Part shown: one piece after another, positions 53,236-62,986 of the stretch
How positions within the stretch are numbered: position 1 is the first letter of the stretch
Layout: each line of letters begins with the position of its first letter
From: Flammeovirga agarivorans
Lineage (GTDB): Bacteria > Bacteroidota > Bacteroidia > Cytophagales > Flammeovirgaceae
NCBI RefSeq assembly: GCF_012641475.1
Contig: NZ_JABAIL010000010.1
Span: 161,508 to 225,507 of the forward strand
Direction of reading: 5' to 3'
Length of the DNA stretch: 64,000 bases
Program-made: the position numbers and the translations under genes
Notes under the pieces: model-generated
What the model was told of the DNA's origin: nothing
What the model saw: the letters and a program-made list of their open reading frames with translations, nothing else
Databases searched by the model: none

Positions 53236-53810
53236 TACATCAAATGTGCACTTACTTATTTATGAATCGTGAAGCACATACAGAAAACCCATTAGTATAA
53301 ATCATCAACCTAATAAAAGGACAATAATAATACATTCTCATATAAAATAATGAGACTATAGAACGCAAAATGAGCGTTTTCCATACGACAATTTAGAATT
53401 ACGTTTGCTTCTAGTAATAGGAAATATCCTATCTATTTTCTTTATATTATTCTTTGACCTTTATTACATTTAAGGTTAAAATAATAATAAACTTGAAGCT
53501 AAAGGGAATTGTAAGCAATGCAAATAACGGACACTTAATCCTGTTTGGTTTTAATTCTTAGTTTATAATAGTTTCATTTTAAGTTTGTAAAAAAAGTAAT
53601 AGTTTTTAAAACAAGTTAGTTTTCAGTTCCTTGTTCAACAATACAATAATAAAGGTTGATTTTAATATTTACAAATATTTGATAACTATTTTCTGAAAAA
53701 ACCGAAAATAATTCTTCTAACATTGGTCACTTTTATTTCACTATAGTTACAATAAACTATCTATACCTATAAAGCAGCAAAAACTAATTTTTATCTTCAG
53801 AAAAACCTCT

Positions 53811-53850
53811 TAAAAAACAAAAGCCTATGAATTATCTTCATAGGCTTTTG
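53811..53850 (-). terminator. Terminator after the outer membrane protein gene
   Basis: CAAAAGCCTATGA (53818-53830) pairs with TCATAGGCTTTTG (53838-53850) and the minus strand ends in a T-rich run. Confidence 0.9.
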
Positions 53851-53872
53851 TTAATAAGTACTTAGATAAATA

Positions 53873-54574
53873 CTATCTCATAAATCTTCTACCTGGAATA
53901 CGATACGCTACACCAATTGTACCTGTAGCATATAAGTCTACAGGAAGCGGTTGAGCCGAAAGACCATCTAGACCATTAGTTGTAGACATTCTAAACAACA
54001 TATCCATATTTAGTATCCACTTTTCTTTCATAGCATAGCGAACTCCTAAACCGCCATTTAAGGTTCCTCCTACTTTAGTACTTGATGTACCTCCAACATA
54101 ATTATTTACATCAGCAGCAAACAATCCTGTACCTGCCATTAAGTACCAATTCCAATGATTTGATTTTTTACCTCTATAGGCTCCTTTTGACTTTGCTTTT
54201 TTATCCACCCCTAAATCTAATACCATCATAGGTGAAAATTCAAAAAGTAATGTTCTGAATGCTTTCTGTCCCTGGGTATCAGAAGTATTTCTATTATCCT
54301 TTGAGCCTAACATGGCAAATGTTCCTTGAAAACGAAAATGCCACTTTCTAGCAAATTTATGTTGAATATAACCGTTAATCTGTGGTTTTAAACTTGTGAT
54401 ATCAATTGTGCTTAAACCTTGGTTAGCATAACCTCCAGAGTAATAGGCTCCACCAACACTACCACCAATCAAAGTGTAATTAGTCTTTTCAATTAAATTT
54501 AGAGTTCTATGATTTTGACCATAGCTTAATTGAAAGAAGAATAGTATTGATAAAAGTAAAAAAAATTTTTTCAT
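53873..54574 (-). CDS. Outer membrane beta-barrel protein
   Basis: A 233-residue protein with a signal peptide (residues 1-19, ending SYGQ) and an eight-strand-type beta-barrel pattern: alternating Gly/Tyr/aromatic strands (GGSVGGAYYSGGYANQGL, NGYIQHKFARKWHFRFQGTFAML, NHWNWYLMAGTGLFAADV, GGTLNGGLGVRYAMKEKWILNMDMLFRMS) and an aromatic-rich end. It resembles the DUF6089-type barrels often found with Bacteroidota exopolysaccharide genes. The function is unknown. It follows the wza-like and wzc-like genes in the same direction after 125 bases. Confidence 0.8.
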   Translation of the reverse strand: MKKFFLLLSILFFFQLSYGQNHRTLNLIEKTNYTLIGGSVGGAYYSGGYANQGLSTIDITSLKPQINGYIQHKFARKWHFRFQGTFAMLGSKDNRNTSDTQGQKAFRTLLFEFSPMMVLDLGVDKKAKSKGAYRGKKSNHWNWYLMAGTGLFAADVNNYVGGTSSTKVGGTLNGGLGVRYAMKEKWILNMDMLFRMSTTNGLDGLSAQPLPVDLYATGTIGVAYRIPGRRFMR

Positions 54575-54699
54575 GACCGCTTATTTTTGTAAACAGAGCA
54601 ATAACCCGTTATTTATTTGTAGTTAAATTCAAAAAACAACTTTGCTATAGCTTAGATTATTAAAAGTATAGCAAAGTTATTAAAATATATCGCAATATG

Positions 54700-57081
54700 T
54701 TATTTTTCTAAGTAAGAAATGTAATCTTTTCCATAATAAGAGTACTGATAACCACCCTTCTTATGCATATTAACATCTGTCATAAATAATGCCAACTTTA
54801 CATCATCCATCTTAGTTAATGGTAGTATTGTTTTCTCTAATTGTGCTTTTGGTGTATATCCTTGACGTACACCAAAACAAACTAGATCAGTATATTGCAT
54901 TAGATTACGACTATCTGAAACTATTCCGATCGGTGCAGAGTCATAAATCACTACATCATACATTTCTTGTAGTCTCTCTGACAACTCTTTCATCTTTTTC
55001 CCTTGCAACAATTCAGTAGGGTTTGGTGGAATAGAGCCTGACAATAATACATCCAAAGCTTCGTTTTCTGTTTTTTGGATATAATCTTCAATATTTTTCC
55101 CTGAGCTTAAATAGTTAGATAGTCCAACATTTTCGTTTTGTCTAGGAAAATACTGTTTTAAAACAGGTTTACGTAAATCGGCCCCTACTAATAATACTTT
55201 TTTGTCCAATGAAGTATAGAACTGAGCTAAATTACTTGATGTAATCGACTTTCCTTCTCCAGAAATTGAAGATGTAAATGTTACAGAAAATTTTTCTTTA
55301 TCTCCAATTAAGAACTGAAGATTGGTACGTAGGTTTCTATAACTCTCCGCTACTAATGATCGTGTTAATGGATCTATTAAGCTTTTAGTATTCTCTATAC
55401 TCGCTAAGCTACCTAAATAAGGAACATCTACGATATCTTCGATATCAGACTCTTCTCTAATTTTAGTATCAAATAATACTTTAACATATAATATTCCTAG
55501 TGGCAACGACAATCCTAAGATCAATCCAATTAAAACATTTAACTTACGCTTTGGGAAAATTGGGAATTCACTTGGTTCAGGCACAGAAAGCATAGTATAA
55601 TCGGAAATTGTACTAGCTGCTCTAATATTATATTCTGCCTGTTTCTCTAGAAGAAGTTTATACAATTGCTCATGTGTTTCAAATAGCCTTTGGTAATCAT
55701 TTAAAGTCTTTTCTTCCGAAAGTAAAGTATTTGTAGATCTTATTGATTTTTTTAGTTCCTTATTCAACTCATCCAACTGAATTTTCAAGGCTTTCTTTGT
55801 ACTTCCAACTGCTTCAGCAATTTTATCTTGTAAAGAAACTAATGCTTTTTCTCTTTCAACAGCTTCTTCTTGATAAAGAATTGATTTTTTTAAACGTTGG
55901 TTGGATAGTTCATCTTCCAATTTCAACTCAGAGTATTTACTTAACATTTCCGTTAATTGTGTACCTGAGATACCATAAGCCTCTGGCATAAGTACTTCTT
56001 CATCCATACTTTGATCAGCCATTTGCTCTAATAGATAATCACAGTAACGAATACTTAACTCTAATTCATTCCTTTTTTCATCTAACTTATAGATTTTTTC
56101 AAAAACCAACTCTGCACCACCTGATAATTCTGTATTAGATGTCTTAAGTTTATAAACCTCCGATGCAATCAACTGCATGGAATCAGAAATAATAGCTAAT
56201 TGGTCCTTAATAAATTGTGAAGATTGTTTGGTTGCAAAGTTTTTGTCAAGAATATCTTTTTCTTGTACAGTAGCAACCAACTCCTCTAACAAATCAATCT
56301 CTTTTGCAGGAATATGCCCTTCTGTTTTAATTTGTATTAATGGAAGATCTGTATTTTTTTCACCTAAAATACTAAACTTAAATTTACGTTTTAAGTTTTT
56401 CACCTCAGCCAATGGCTGTCTCACCATAATATAAGGGGCAGAAAAAGAACTTAATGCTACATTTTCTTTTTTCAGGGTAAAATAAAAGCCTTTTACCTCT
56501 TGAGGTTTATTAAATGTAAATACTTTATCATTTAAATAGTGAGCTATAGAATCTTCTGAAGCATGAATTTTAAATTGAGTATTATTTATTTCTTCAATTT
56601 CTAAAATACCATCAAAAGGTCCCCAACTAGATTTTTTTTCATCATAAGAAAAGGTATAGGGTCTGAGGTTATATAAAGAAACCGATTTCAACCACGTTTT
56701 ATCGTAATAATGGATATTTAAATCCATATTATGGACGAGATCTAATAAAATTTCTCTAGAAGTAAAGTATCTCTGTTCATACTCTAAGTTTAATTTACTA
56801 AACTCTGCTCCCATAGCATCAATAGGCAGCATAGACATAAAATCTGCTTGAGAACTCCCCTTTCCTTCAGTTGATTTTTTAACAAGTTCCGCAGATACCG
56901 ACCAGCGATTTGTTTGCCAAATACTAATACCTACTGATATAAAAAGACCTATACTTACAGAAAGTGCTATCCACTTCCAGTTTTCTAAACATAAATAAAA
57001 CCACTTCTTAAAGTCTTTAATCGCTTTATCTTCTGGGTCTTGTTGGAATTGTGTTTGGTTATTTTGAGTGAAATTTTCCAT
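54700..57081 (-). CDS. Wzc-like polysaccharide co-polymerase and tyrosine autokinase
   Basis: A bacterial tyrosine kinase that controls chain length and export of surface polysaccharide. I set the start at the ATG at 57081 (MENFTQNN, 793 residues), 1 base after the stop of the wza-like gene; a longer frame upstream overlaps that gene and its added residues look spurious. TM1 is near residues 25-45 and TM2 near 510-530, with coiled coils between. The kinase domain has Walker A SISGEGKS (near 605), A' VGADLRKP and Walker B VIYDSAP. The C-terminus has a cluster of six Tyr (GGYQYSYYGKDYISY), the autophosphorylation site. Confidence 0.93.
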   Translation of the reverse strand: MENFTQNNQTQFQQDPEDKAIKDFKKWFYLCLENWKWIALSVSIGLFISVGISIWQTNRWSVSAELVKKSTEGKGSSQADFMSMLPIDAMGAEFSKLNLEYEQRYFTSREILLDLVHNMDLNIHYYDKTWLKSVSLYNLRPYTFSYDEKKSSWGPFDGILEIEEINNTQFKIHASEDSIAHYLNDKVFTFNKPQEVKGFYFTLKKENVALSSFSAPYIMVRQPLAEVKNLKRKFKFSILGEKNTDLPLIQIKTEGHIPAKEIDLLEELVATVQEKDILDKNFATKQSSQFIKDQLAIISDSMQLIASEVYKLKTSNTELSGGAELVFEKIYKLDEKRNELELSIRYCDYLLEQMADQSMDEEVLMPEAYGISGTQLTEMLSKYSELKLEDELSNQRLKKSILYQEEAVEREKALVSLQDKIAEAVGSTKKALKIQLDELNKELKKSIRSTNTLLSEEKTLNDYQRLFETHEQLYKLLLEKQAEYNIRAASTISDYTMLSVPEPSEFPIFPKRKLNVLIGLILGLSLPLGILYVKVLFDTKIREESDIEDIVDVPYLGSLASIENTKSLIDPLTRSLVAESYRNLRTNLQFLIGDKEKFSVTFTSSISGEGKSITSSNLAQFYTSLDKKVLLVGADLRKPVLKQYFPRQNENVGLSNYLSSGKNIEDYIQKTENEALDVLLSGSIPPNPTELLQGKKMKELSERLQEMYDVVIYDSAPIGIVSDSRNLMQYTDLVCFGVRQGYTPKAQLEKTILPLTKMDDVKLALFMTDVNMHKKGGYQYSYYGKDYISYLEK

Positions 57082-57082
57082 T

Positions 57083-57895
57083 TTAACGATTGACTGTAAT
57101 AAGGGTAACAATTGATACAAGAGCTGCTGTAATAGAAGCAACAATAGAAACATTCTTCTGAACATATTCTAAAGTCGGTCTTCTTTCAATTGGTAGTACT
57201 ACGATCACATCTTCCTGTTGTAAATAGTAGTATGGGCTTTGCATAAAATTTTCATCATTAAGATTTAAGTAGATGGTTTCTGTTATATTACCATTCTTTC
57301 TTAAAAGTTTTATTTTGGCTCTATTACCAAATTCTTTCACACCTCCAGCTCTTGCTATACCTTCTAATACGGATATTTCTCTTGAATATGTACCATAAGT
57401 CCCAGGTCTTTCAGCCTCTCCTAATACTGTAAATCTAAAGTTTAATAGTTTTATTCTCACTGAAGGCTCATCCATCATATTTTTTAAAATGCCTCGCAAT
57501 TTTGCTTCACCTTCTGTAAATGTAAGCCCTCCTAAGTCTACAGATCCTATTAGAGGTAAATCAACAAATCCCTTTTCATCTACTGTATATCCTAACACAC
57601 TCCCTTGATCTGGGTTTTGAATATTTGCGATACTACTCCCTCCAATAGCTTCAACATATGCAAATGGGTTATATTCAGGAGGAGTAACCGTTTTCACTTC
57701 TACAAGTATCTGATCAAAAGGTCTTATTTTGTTTAATGCTACTGGAACACTTTCTACACTTCTATATACGGAGTCATAGGTAACTTCTTCCTTAATCTCA
57801 CCTTCATGTTTTAAATAAGATATTTTTTTATTGGATACACAGCCTCCTAATACTAAGGAAAAGAATAGAAAATTTAAAAGTCTTATATGTTTCAA
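57083..57895 (-). CDS. Wza-like polysaccharide export lipoprotein
   Basis: A 270-residue outer membrane export protein. Lipobox ends at Cys19 (LGGC), the polysaccharide export domain (PF02563 type) starts near residue 57 (IRPFDQILVEV), and a SLBB domain follows with FTVLGEAERPGTY near 155. A C-terminal hydrophobic segment (VSIVASITAALVSIVTLITV) is longer than in E. coli Wza and could be the outer membrane helix. It is followed directly by the wzc-like gene, which is typical for capsule export. Confidence 0.93.
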   Translation of the reverse strand: MKHIRLLNFLFFSLVLGGCVSNKKISYLKHEGEIKEEVTYDSVYRSVESVPVALNKIRPFDQILVEVKTVTPPEYNPFAYVEAIGGSSIANIQNPDQGSVLGYTVDEKGFVDLPLIGSVDLGGLTFTEGEAKLRGILKNMMDEPSVRIKLLNFRFTVLGEAERPGTYGTYSREISVLEGIARAGGVKEFGNRAKIKLLRKNGNITETIYLNLNDENFMQSPYYYLQQEDVIVVLPIERRPTLEYVQKNVSIVASITAALVSIVTLITVNR

Positions 57896-58485
57896 AACTA
57901 TTTAAGTTGCGAGCAAAAAAAAGCTCAGATCAAAAAATCTAATACAGTAGCATAAAACTTATGCATTTCAAACAAATGGTAAAATAAGGCCTAATATGAG
58001 AGAAAAACAACTGTATCTTTAAATAATAAAATTTATGTAACATTAATCGATGAATAAAAATTCATAATTGATATACTTCTAAACATATTTAATGTTATCA
58101 TTAGCAAAAAAAACACTCTATTCAGAAATAGAAATGCACAATGGGTAAATAGGTATTAATTGAATAAGCATAAAAAATTAGGTAGAATAAATTGATTTCG
58201 AGCCAAAACACTCAATTTTAAATACTTATTAGATTGTCTTTTGGTTGGATCTATTAAGGGTTATTTTGAATTACCATAGAATGAAAAGTCTTTGACTAGG
58301 CAATAAATCAACAACATATAAACATCATCTAGAGCACCTTTATGGTATTTTCCATTCTTTAGGAATATTACCCTTTTCATCATATTAAACAAAGTGGTTT
58401 TCATGATAGGATCAATTGCTTATTAAATACTAGATTAATATTATTTCAGTTTAACTATCTTTACTTAAACAACCCACTTCAATTC
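57896..58485. other. AT-rich divergent intergenic region
   Basis: About 590 bases between the wza-like gene (minus) and the large outer membrane protein gene (plus). I find no gene. GAGC/GCTC arms flank an A run at about 57918-57933, and TATCTTTA at 58456-58463 is a weak -7 box for the gene at 58486. Nothing else is assignable. Confidence 0.5.
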
Positions 58486-61400
58486 GTGAGAAACTTATTT
58501 TTTTTAAGTCTATTTTTTTTAAGTGCCAAATTAATGGCTCAAAACACCTCTTATAAGGAAAAGTGGGTTCCTGCTTATGGGTTTATTTTTGATTATGAAA
58601 TCATCATTCCTGAAAGTATTCAAATACTAAATAGTTCTAATAAGAATATTAAACCAATAATCACTAAGACTAATAAATTGATATTTATTGATTACTCTTC
58701 AAAAGACACCTTATCTCATGATGAACAAATAAAAATAGCTTATCGGACTTTACCTTCTTCTCTAAAACAGACGGAACATCGTTCATTTGAAATTTATCAA
58801 CAAGGTGGATATGGGATAAATAATTACCAAGACTCATATATTCAAAAAGTAGAGAAGAAGAACCAAAAGCAAGAGTTGTTCTATGCTCCAAACATAGAAA
58901 AAACAGGCTCTCTGACACGAGGACTTTCCATGGGTAACAATCAAGATGTATTTGTCAACTCTGCCATGAATTTACAGCTTCAAGGTAATATTACGGAAGA
59001 CGTACGTTTAACCGCGACATTAACGGATCAAGATATACCTTTTCAACCAGAAGGAAACACACAACAAATACAAGATTTTGATAAAGTATATATCGCTTTA
59101 GAACATAAACATGCTAAAGTAGAAGCTGGTGATATTGTCATGAAAAATGATGAAAATACATTCTTGAGATACAATAAGAATGTACAAGGAGTTCAAGCTT
59201 CGATATATACTGGAAATGACAGTAGTAAAATACAATCCACGACTAAAGTGGGACTATCAGTAGCAAAAGGTCAGTTTTATTCTGCAAATATTCCTCCTAT
59301 TGATGGTGTAATTGGTCCATATCGACTTACAGGGCCAAATGGAGAAACAAATATTGTGATTATTGCCAACTCTGAAAGAGTATTCATAGATGGACAACTT
59401 TTAGAAAGAGGATTTGACAAAGACTATACTATTGATTATAACCTATCTGAAATCACCTTCACTGAAAAAATTGTAATCACTCAATATTCAAGAATACGTA
59501 TTGATTATGAATATGCTGTTCAATATTACAGTCGAAGTATTTTAGAAGCTTCAAATCACTTAAAGGGCAAAAATTGGGAAACCCTGTTTCAATATTATCA
59601 AGAAAAAGATGATAGAAATAGCAGTCTTTTTTACAGTTTATCAGATGAAGACAAACAAATACTCTCCTCAATTGGCGATAGTTTACAATTTGCATATGCT
59701 CCATCATATGATACTGTTTCCTTTTTTGATCCTAATAGAGTGTTGTATACAAAAGTAGACACGTTAACAGCAAATGGTTCTCCTGCAATTTGTTTCAGAT
59801 TGGCTAATTCAAGTGATAACTCCTTCTATCAAGTTGGTTTTACTGATGTGGGGCAAGGAAAAGGCGACTATATTTTAGATGAAGTCACAGCCTTTGGTAG
59901 AGTGTACCAATGGGTTTCTCCTATCAATGGCATTCCTCAAGGACGTTATCTACCAATAAGAAAACTTGTTGCCCCCAATCAAAAAAGAATGATAACAATG
60001 GGCGGAAAACTCCACCTTTCTACACATGAAGAAATAAAAATTGAAGGTGCGTTCTCTCATCAAGATAATAATCTATTTTCAGATCTAAATGATGAGGATG
60101 ATTTTGGTGCAGCTGTTAATATTGGCATTAAATCAACTGATAGAGTTTTAAATAAGAATTGGAAAATTTCTTCTTTTGCTGAATTAATGTATTTAGATGA
60201 GAATTTTAAAAGTATTGACCGTTTTAGGCCTATTGAATTTGATAGGAATTGGTCAATATACTACGATAGCATCCCATCATCTGAAGAAATCTATATCACT
60301 TCAGGTTTTGAAATCCATCAAAATAAAGATAGAAAAATAGCTTATTCCATTGCATTACGAGACAAAGACAGTGTTGTGAATGGTCATCAACACAACCTTC
60401 AACTCAAGTACAACCTTAACCAACTTCATTTTAATACGAATGCTTATTTAATGAATGCCCAATTAATCATGAATAATGAACAATCCGACTGGAAAAAACT
60501 ATCAAGCGAGGTTTTTTATAAATCACCATACATTACACCGGGATATCAATATAACTTAGATCAACAGTCAACCAAAGTACAGGCAACAGATTCAGTGGCT
60601 ACCACATGGATGAATTACACCGAACATTTTGCCTATCTGAAACAGGGTGATAGTTTACATTGGAATTACCAATTAGGTTTTAAACACAGAGAAGATAAAG
60701 CTCCACAAAATGGTGAACTAAAAATAAAAACGATTACAGACACGTATAACTTCTCAATTGGGCAAAAAGGGCGAAATGGAAATATTTCGACTGATATCAC
60801 TTATAGAAAATGGAAAGACTATTTTAATACTACTCCTCAAAACGAAGAAAGTTTACAAGGAAGAATGAATGGCAGTCTAAAATTTGGTAATGGAATAGGT
60901 AAATTTAATGGTACTTATACTGTTTCGTCCTCAAGGGAACTTGAAAAGGAATTTGTTTACATTCGCGTTGAAGATGGAAAAGGAACTCATACCTGGAGAG
61001 ATCTTAACGGAGATGGAATAAAAGATTTAAATGAGTTTTTCTTAGCTCAAAACCCAGACGAAAGACAATATGCTCGCTTTTATACTCCTACAGATGAATA
61101 CATACCCGCCTATCGCTCTTCTTTAAATTTACGACTTAATTTAGCCTCCCCGAGAAAATGGAAAAAATTGAATGGATTTCGACATATGGTGTCGAGGTTT
61201 TCAAACAATAGCTCTATCCTAATGGAAAAAAAATCTACGTCAGATGATATTTCTGGTAGGTACTTACCATTTCTAAGTACTACAACAACTGAAGACTTAT
61301 TAACCTACAAGTATTCTCTTCGTAATACATTATTCTTTAATCGAAGTAACCCCATTTATGGTGCTGACTTTAGAGTTGTTATCCTTGAAAACCAACAACT

Positions 61401-61962
61401 ATTAACTCAAGGACGAGAAAATAGACAAGATCAAAGATATACATTAAGTGGTAGAGTTAATTTAGGACGAAAAGTCACTTGTAAATTAGAGGGAACGCAA
61501 AGAAATATAAATTCAGGGTCTGACTACCTAGATGACAGAAACTATAAAATTACAGAGCAAATTGCTACTCCTACAATTGCCTTCCAACCTTCTATTTTTA
61601 TGAGGTTTAACCTTACTTATTCATTAAAAAAGAAATTGGGGGAAGAAAACAATTCAGAGTCCATACAACAAACTTCTAATATTCAAGAAGTCGCATTTGA
61701 AGGAAAGTGGAGTAAGGCAGCATTATTTACTATTAGTAGTAAGTTTTCTATGATTTATCAAGACTATTCCGGTGAAGAAAATTCAGCCTTAGGTTACGAA
61801 ATGCTTGATGCCTTATCTGTGGGGCAAAACTTCAAATGGAATATAAGTTTGATTCAAACTTTATTCAATGGTCTTCAACTAAAAGTAAATTATGATTGGA
61901 GAAAATCAAACGATAATAAATCTGTACATATTGGTAGTATGAATCTCACAGCACTTTTTTAG
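58486..61962 (+). CDS. Large outer membrane protein with EF-hand-like loop
   Basis: A 1158-residue protein starting at GTG (58486), with a signal peptide ending near residue 19 (LMAQ). The body has long series of alternating beta strands (SLRNTLFFNRSNP, GADFRVVILENQQLL, LKVNYDWRKSN) and aromatic ends, as in very large outer membrane barrels. A complete EF-hand-type calcium loop DLNGDGIKDLNE is at residues 839-850, just before a strand region. I recognise the general family (large Bacteroidota proteins with TWRDLNGDGI-type motifs) but no known function. It neighbours capsule genes and diverges from the wza-like gene. It is not SprA, which is twice as long. Confidence 0.75.
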   Translation: MRNLFFLSLFFLSAKLMAQNTSYKEKWVPAYGFIFDYEIIIPESIQILNSSNKNIKPIITKTNKLIFIDYSSKDTLSHDEQIKIAYRTLPSSLKQTEHRSFEIYQQGGYGINNYQDSYIQKVEKKNQKQELFYAPNIEKTGSLTRGLSMGNNQDVFVNSAMNLQLQGNITEDVRLTATLTDQDIPFQPEGNTQQIQDFDKVYIALEHKHAKVEAGDIVMKNDENTFLRYNKNVQGVQASIYTGNDSSKIQSTTKVGLSVAKGQFYSANIPPIDGVIGPYRLTGPNGETNIVIIANSERVFIDGQLLERGFDKDYTIDYNLSEITFTEKIVITQYSRIRIDYEYAVQYYSRSILEASNHLKGKNWETLFQYYQEKDDRNSSLFYSLSDEDKQILSSIGDSLQFAYAPSYDTVSFFDPNRVLYTKVDTLTANGSPAICFRLANSSDNSFYQVGFTDVGQGKGDYILDEVTAFGRVYQWVSPINGIPQGRYLPIRKLVAPNQKRMITMGGKLHLSTHEEIKIEGAFSHQDNNLFSDLNDEDDFGAAVNIGIKSTDRVLNKNWKISSFAELMYLDENFKSIDRFRPIEFDRNWSIYYDSIPSSEEIYITSGFEIHQNKDRKIAYSIALRDKDSVVNGHQHNLQLKYNLNQLHFNTNAYLMNAQLIMNNEQSDWKKLSSEVFYKSPYITPGYQYNLDQQSTKVQATDSVATTWMNYTEHFAYLKQGDSLHWNYQLGFKHREDKAPQNGELKIKTITDTYNFSIGQKGRNGNISTDITYRKWKDYFNTTPQNEESLQGRMNGSLKFGNGIGKFNGTYTVSSSRELEKEFVYIRVEDGKGTHTWRDLNGDGIKDLNEFFLAQNPDERQYARFYTPTDEYIPAYRSSLNLRLNLASPRKWKKLNGFRHMVSRFSNNSSILMEKKSTSDDISGRYLPFLSTTTTEDLLTYKYSLRNTLFFNRSNPIYGADFRVVILENQQLLTQGRENRQDQRYTLSGRVNLGRKVTCKLEGTQRNINSGSDYLDDRNYKITEQIATPTIAFQPSIFMRFNLTYSLKKKLGEENNSESIQQTSNIQEVAFEGKWSKAALFTISSKFSMIYQDYSGEENSALGYEMLDALSVGQNFKWNISLIQTLFNGLQLKVNYDWRKSNDNKSVHIGSMNLTALF

Positions 61963-62061
61963 AATTAGCAGAAAAAGTAGAACGTATTTAGTAACTTGCA
62001 AATGAAATCAAGACGATTCTCAAACTTTACTAATTAATTTTCATCAAGTTACTCTAAACAC

Positions 62062-62568
62062 ATGCAAACTTCAGAACACAAAAAAGTATGGTTAGCTATT
62101 TACACCAAACCTAGAGCAGAAAAAAAGGTTGCTGACCGACTAGAAAAAAATGGATTCGAAGTGTATTGCCCTACCTACACAACCATTCGTCAATGGAGCG
62201 ACCGTAAAAAGAAAGTCGTCATCCCTGCAATCCCCTCCTATTGCTTTATTAAGATTGAAGAACATAAACGTTGGGATGCGTTAAAAGATCCTGGTGCTGT
62301 AAGGTATATTTTTTGGCAAGGGAAACCTGCAGTTATTAAAGAACAGCAAATACTAGCTTTTAAGCGATTTATGGGAGAGATCGGTGAAAATGAAGAAATA
62401 TTTAGTTCTCCATTAAGTGAAGGAGATAAAGTACTTATTCGTTCTGGTTCATTTACCGGAATAGAAGCTGATATTCTTAAAATCAGAAAAACAGAGGTTC
62501 AATTAATATTACCAGAATTAGAGTTAAAATTGGTATGTCAAAGAAAAGACATTGACAAAATTGGATAA
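62062..62568 (+). CDS. UpxY-type NusG paralogue (transcription antiterminator)
   Basis: A 168-residue NusG-like protein. An NGN domain covers residues 1-105 (VWLAIYTKPRAEKKVADRLEKNG, then PAIPSYCFIKI) and a KOW motif region 115-165 (LSEGDKVLIRSGSFTGIEADIL). In Bacteroides, UpxY proteins let RNA polymerase read through the leader of their own capsule operon. This gene stands before a winged-helix regulator gene and a UDP-glucose 6-dehydrogenase gene, which fits that role. The Cys-containing VYCPTYTTIRQW segment is typical of the branch. Confidence 0.93.
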   Translation: MQTSEHKKVWLAIYTKPRAEKKVADRLEKNGFEVYCPTYTTIRQWSDRKKKVVIPAIPSYCFIKIEEHKRWDALKDPGAVRYIFWQGKPAVIKEQQILAFKRFMGEIGENEEIFSSPLSEGDKVLIRSGSFTGIEADILKIRKTEVQLILPELELKLVCQRKDIDKIG

Positions 62569-62741
62569 TAGGGTTAATATGGATTTTAAAACACATCTTT
62601 CAAAAGGGGCACAAACTCCATCTATTTATTGAGTTCAACAACAATCAAACTCCAAAATTACTTTTGCATGCTACAGAATCAATATATAGTAATATTTACA
62701 CATATTATACAATCAACTTATTTTCAATCATTTACAAATAC

Positions 62742-62785
62742 GAGTAAAAATAATACTCATTGATAATTGTGTAAAATTTTTACTC
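62742..62785. promoter_or_regulatory. Operator-like inverted repeat
   Basis: GAGTAAAAAT (62742-62751) and ATTTTTACTC (62776-62785) are perfect 10-bp inverted arms, 34 bases centre to centre. A third TACTC copy is at 62754-62758. The arrangement could bind the winged-helix regulator encoded just downstream, or form a stem in the leader RNA. Confidence 0.4.
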
Positions 62786-62792
62786 ATTACAT

Positions 62793-62859
62793 CTTTGTAA
62801 GGCAAAGAAAGATGTAGCAGTCATAAAATTAATATTGTGACTGACGTGGCGAAGCCATG
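62793..62859 (+). promoter_or_regulatory. Structured leader with ops-like hairpin
   Basis: Three hairpins in a row: CTTTG/CAAAG (62793-62807), CAGTCA/TGACTG (62818-62843) and CGTGGC/GCCATG around GAA (about 62845-62859). The last contains GGCGAAGCCATG, which recalls the RfaH ops element (GGCGGTAGCnTG), also a short hairpin. It lies between the UpxY-like gene and the next gene, where such an antiterminator might act. The function is inference. Confidence 0.4.
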
Positions 62860-62986
62860 TTTAATAGAATATATCATCAATATAAATCACTTCATATCTT
62901 TCTTCATTCCCCTTTTCAAAGTATTTACAAAAAACATAGAATTTAGAAGTATACTCTACCTTCTATATACTAGAATCAATATTATC

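Larger units (their letters stand above)
52819..53872. other. Gene-poor intergenic region
   Basis: About 1050 AT-rich bases with no convincing protein gene between hemW and the outer membrane protein gene. It holds three hairpins (52951-52979, 53101-53125, 53208-53235) and the terminator of the minus-strand gene (53811-53850). The hairpins imply one or two short transcripts on the plus strand. The rest shows nothing I can assign. Confidence 0.6.

Noticed and set aside
57082..57165. 28-codon upstream extension of the Wzc-like protein
   Set aside because: The added residues are a Leu/Gln-rich shadow of the wza-like 3' end; the ATG at 57081 gives a normal N-terminus.
57918..57933. GAGC/GCTC hairpin around an A run upstream of the wza-like gene
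   Set aside because: The stem is only 4 bp with a long loop, and no gene ends here, so I do not call it a terminator.
62837..62986. 50-codon upstream extension of the winged-helix regulator
   Set aside because: It covers hairpins of the leader, and family members start at the [10 protein letters not shown] segment, so the GTG at 62987 is preferred.
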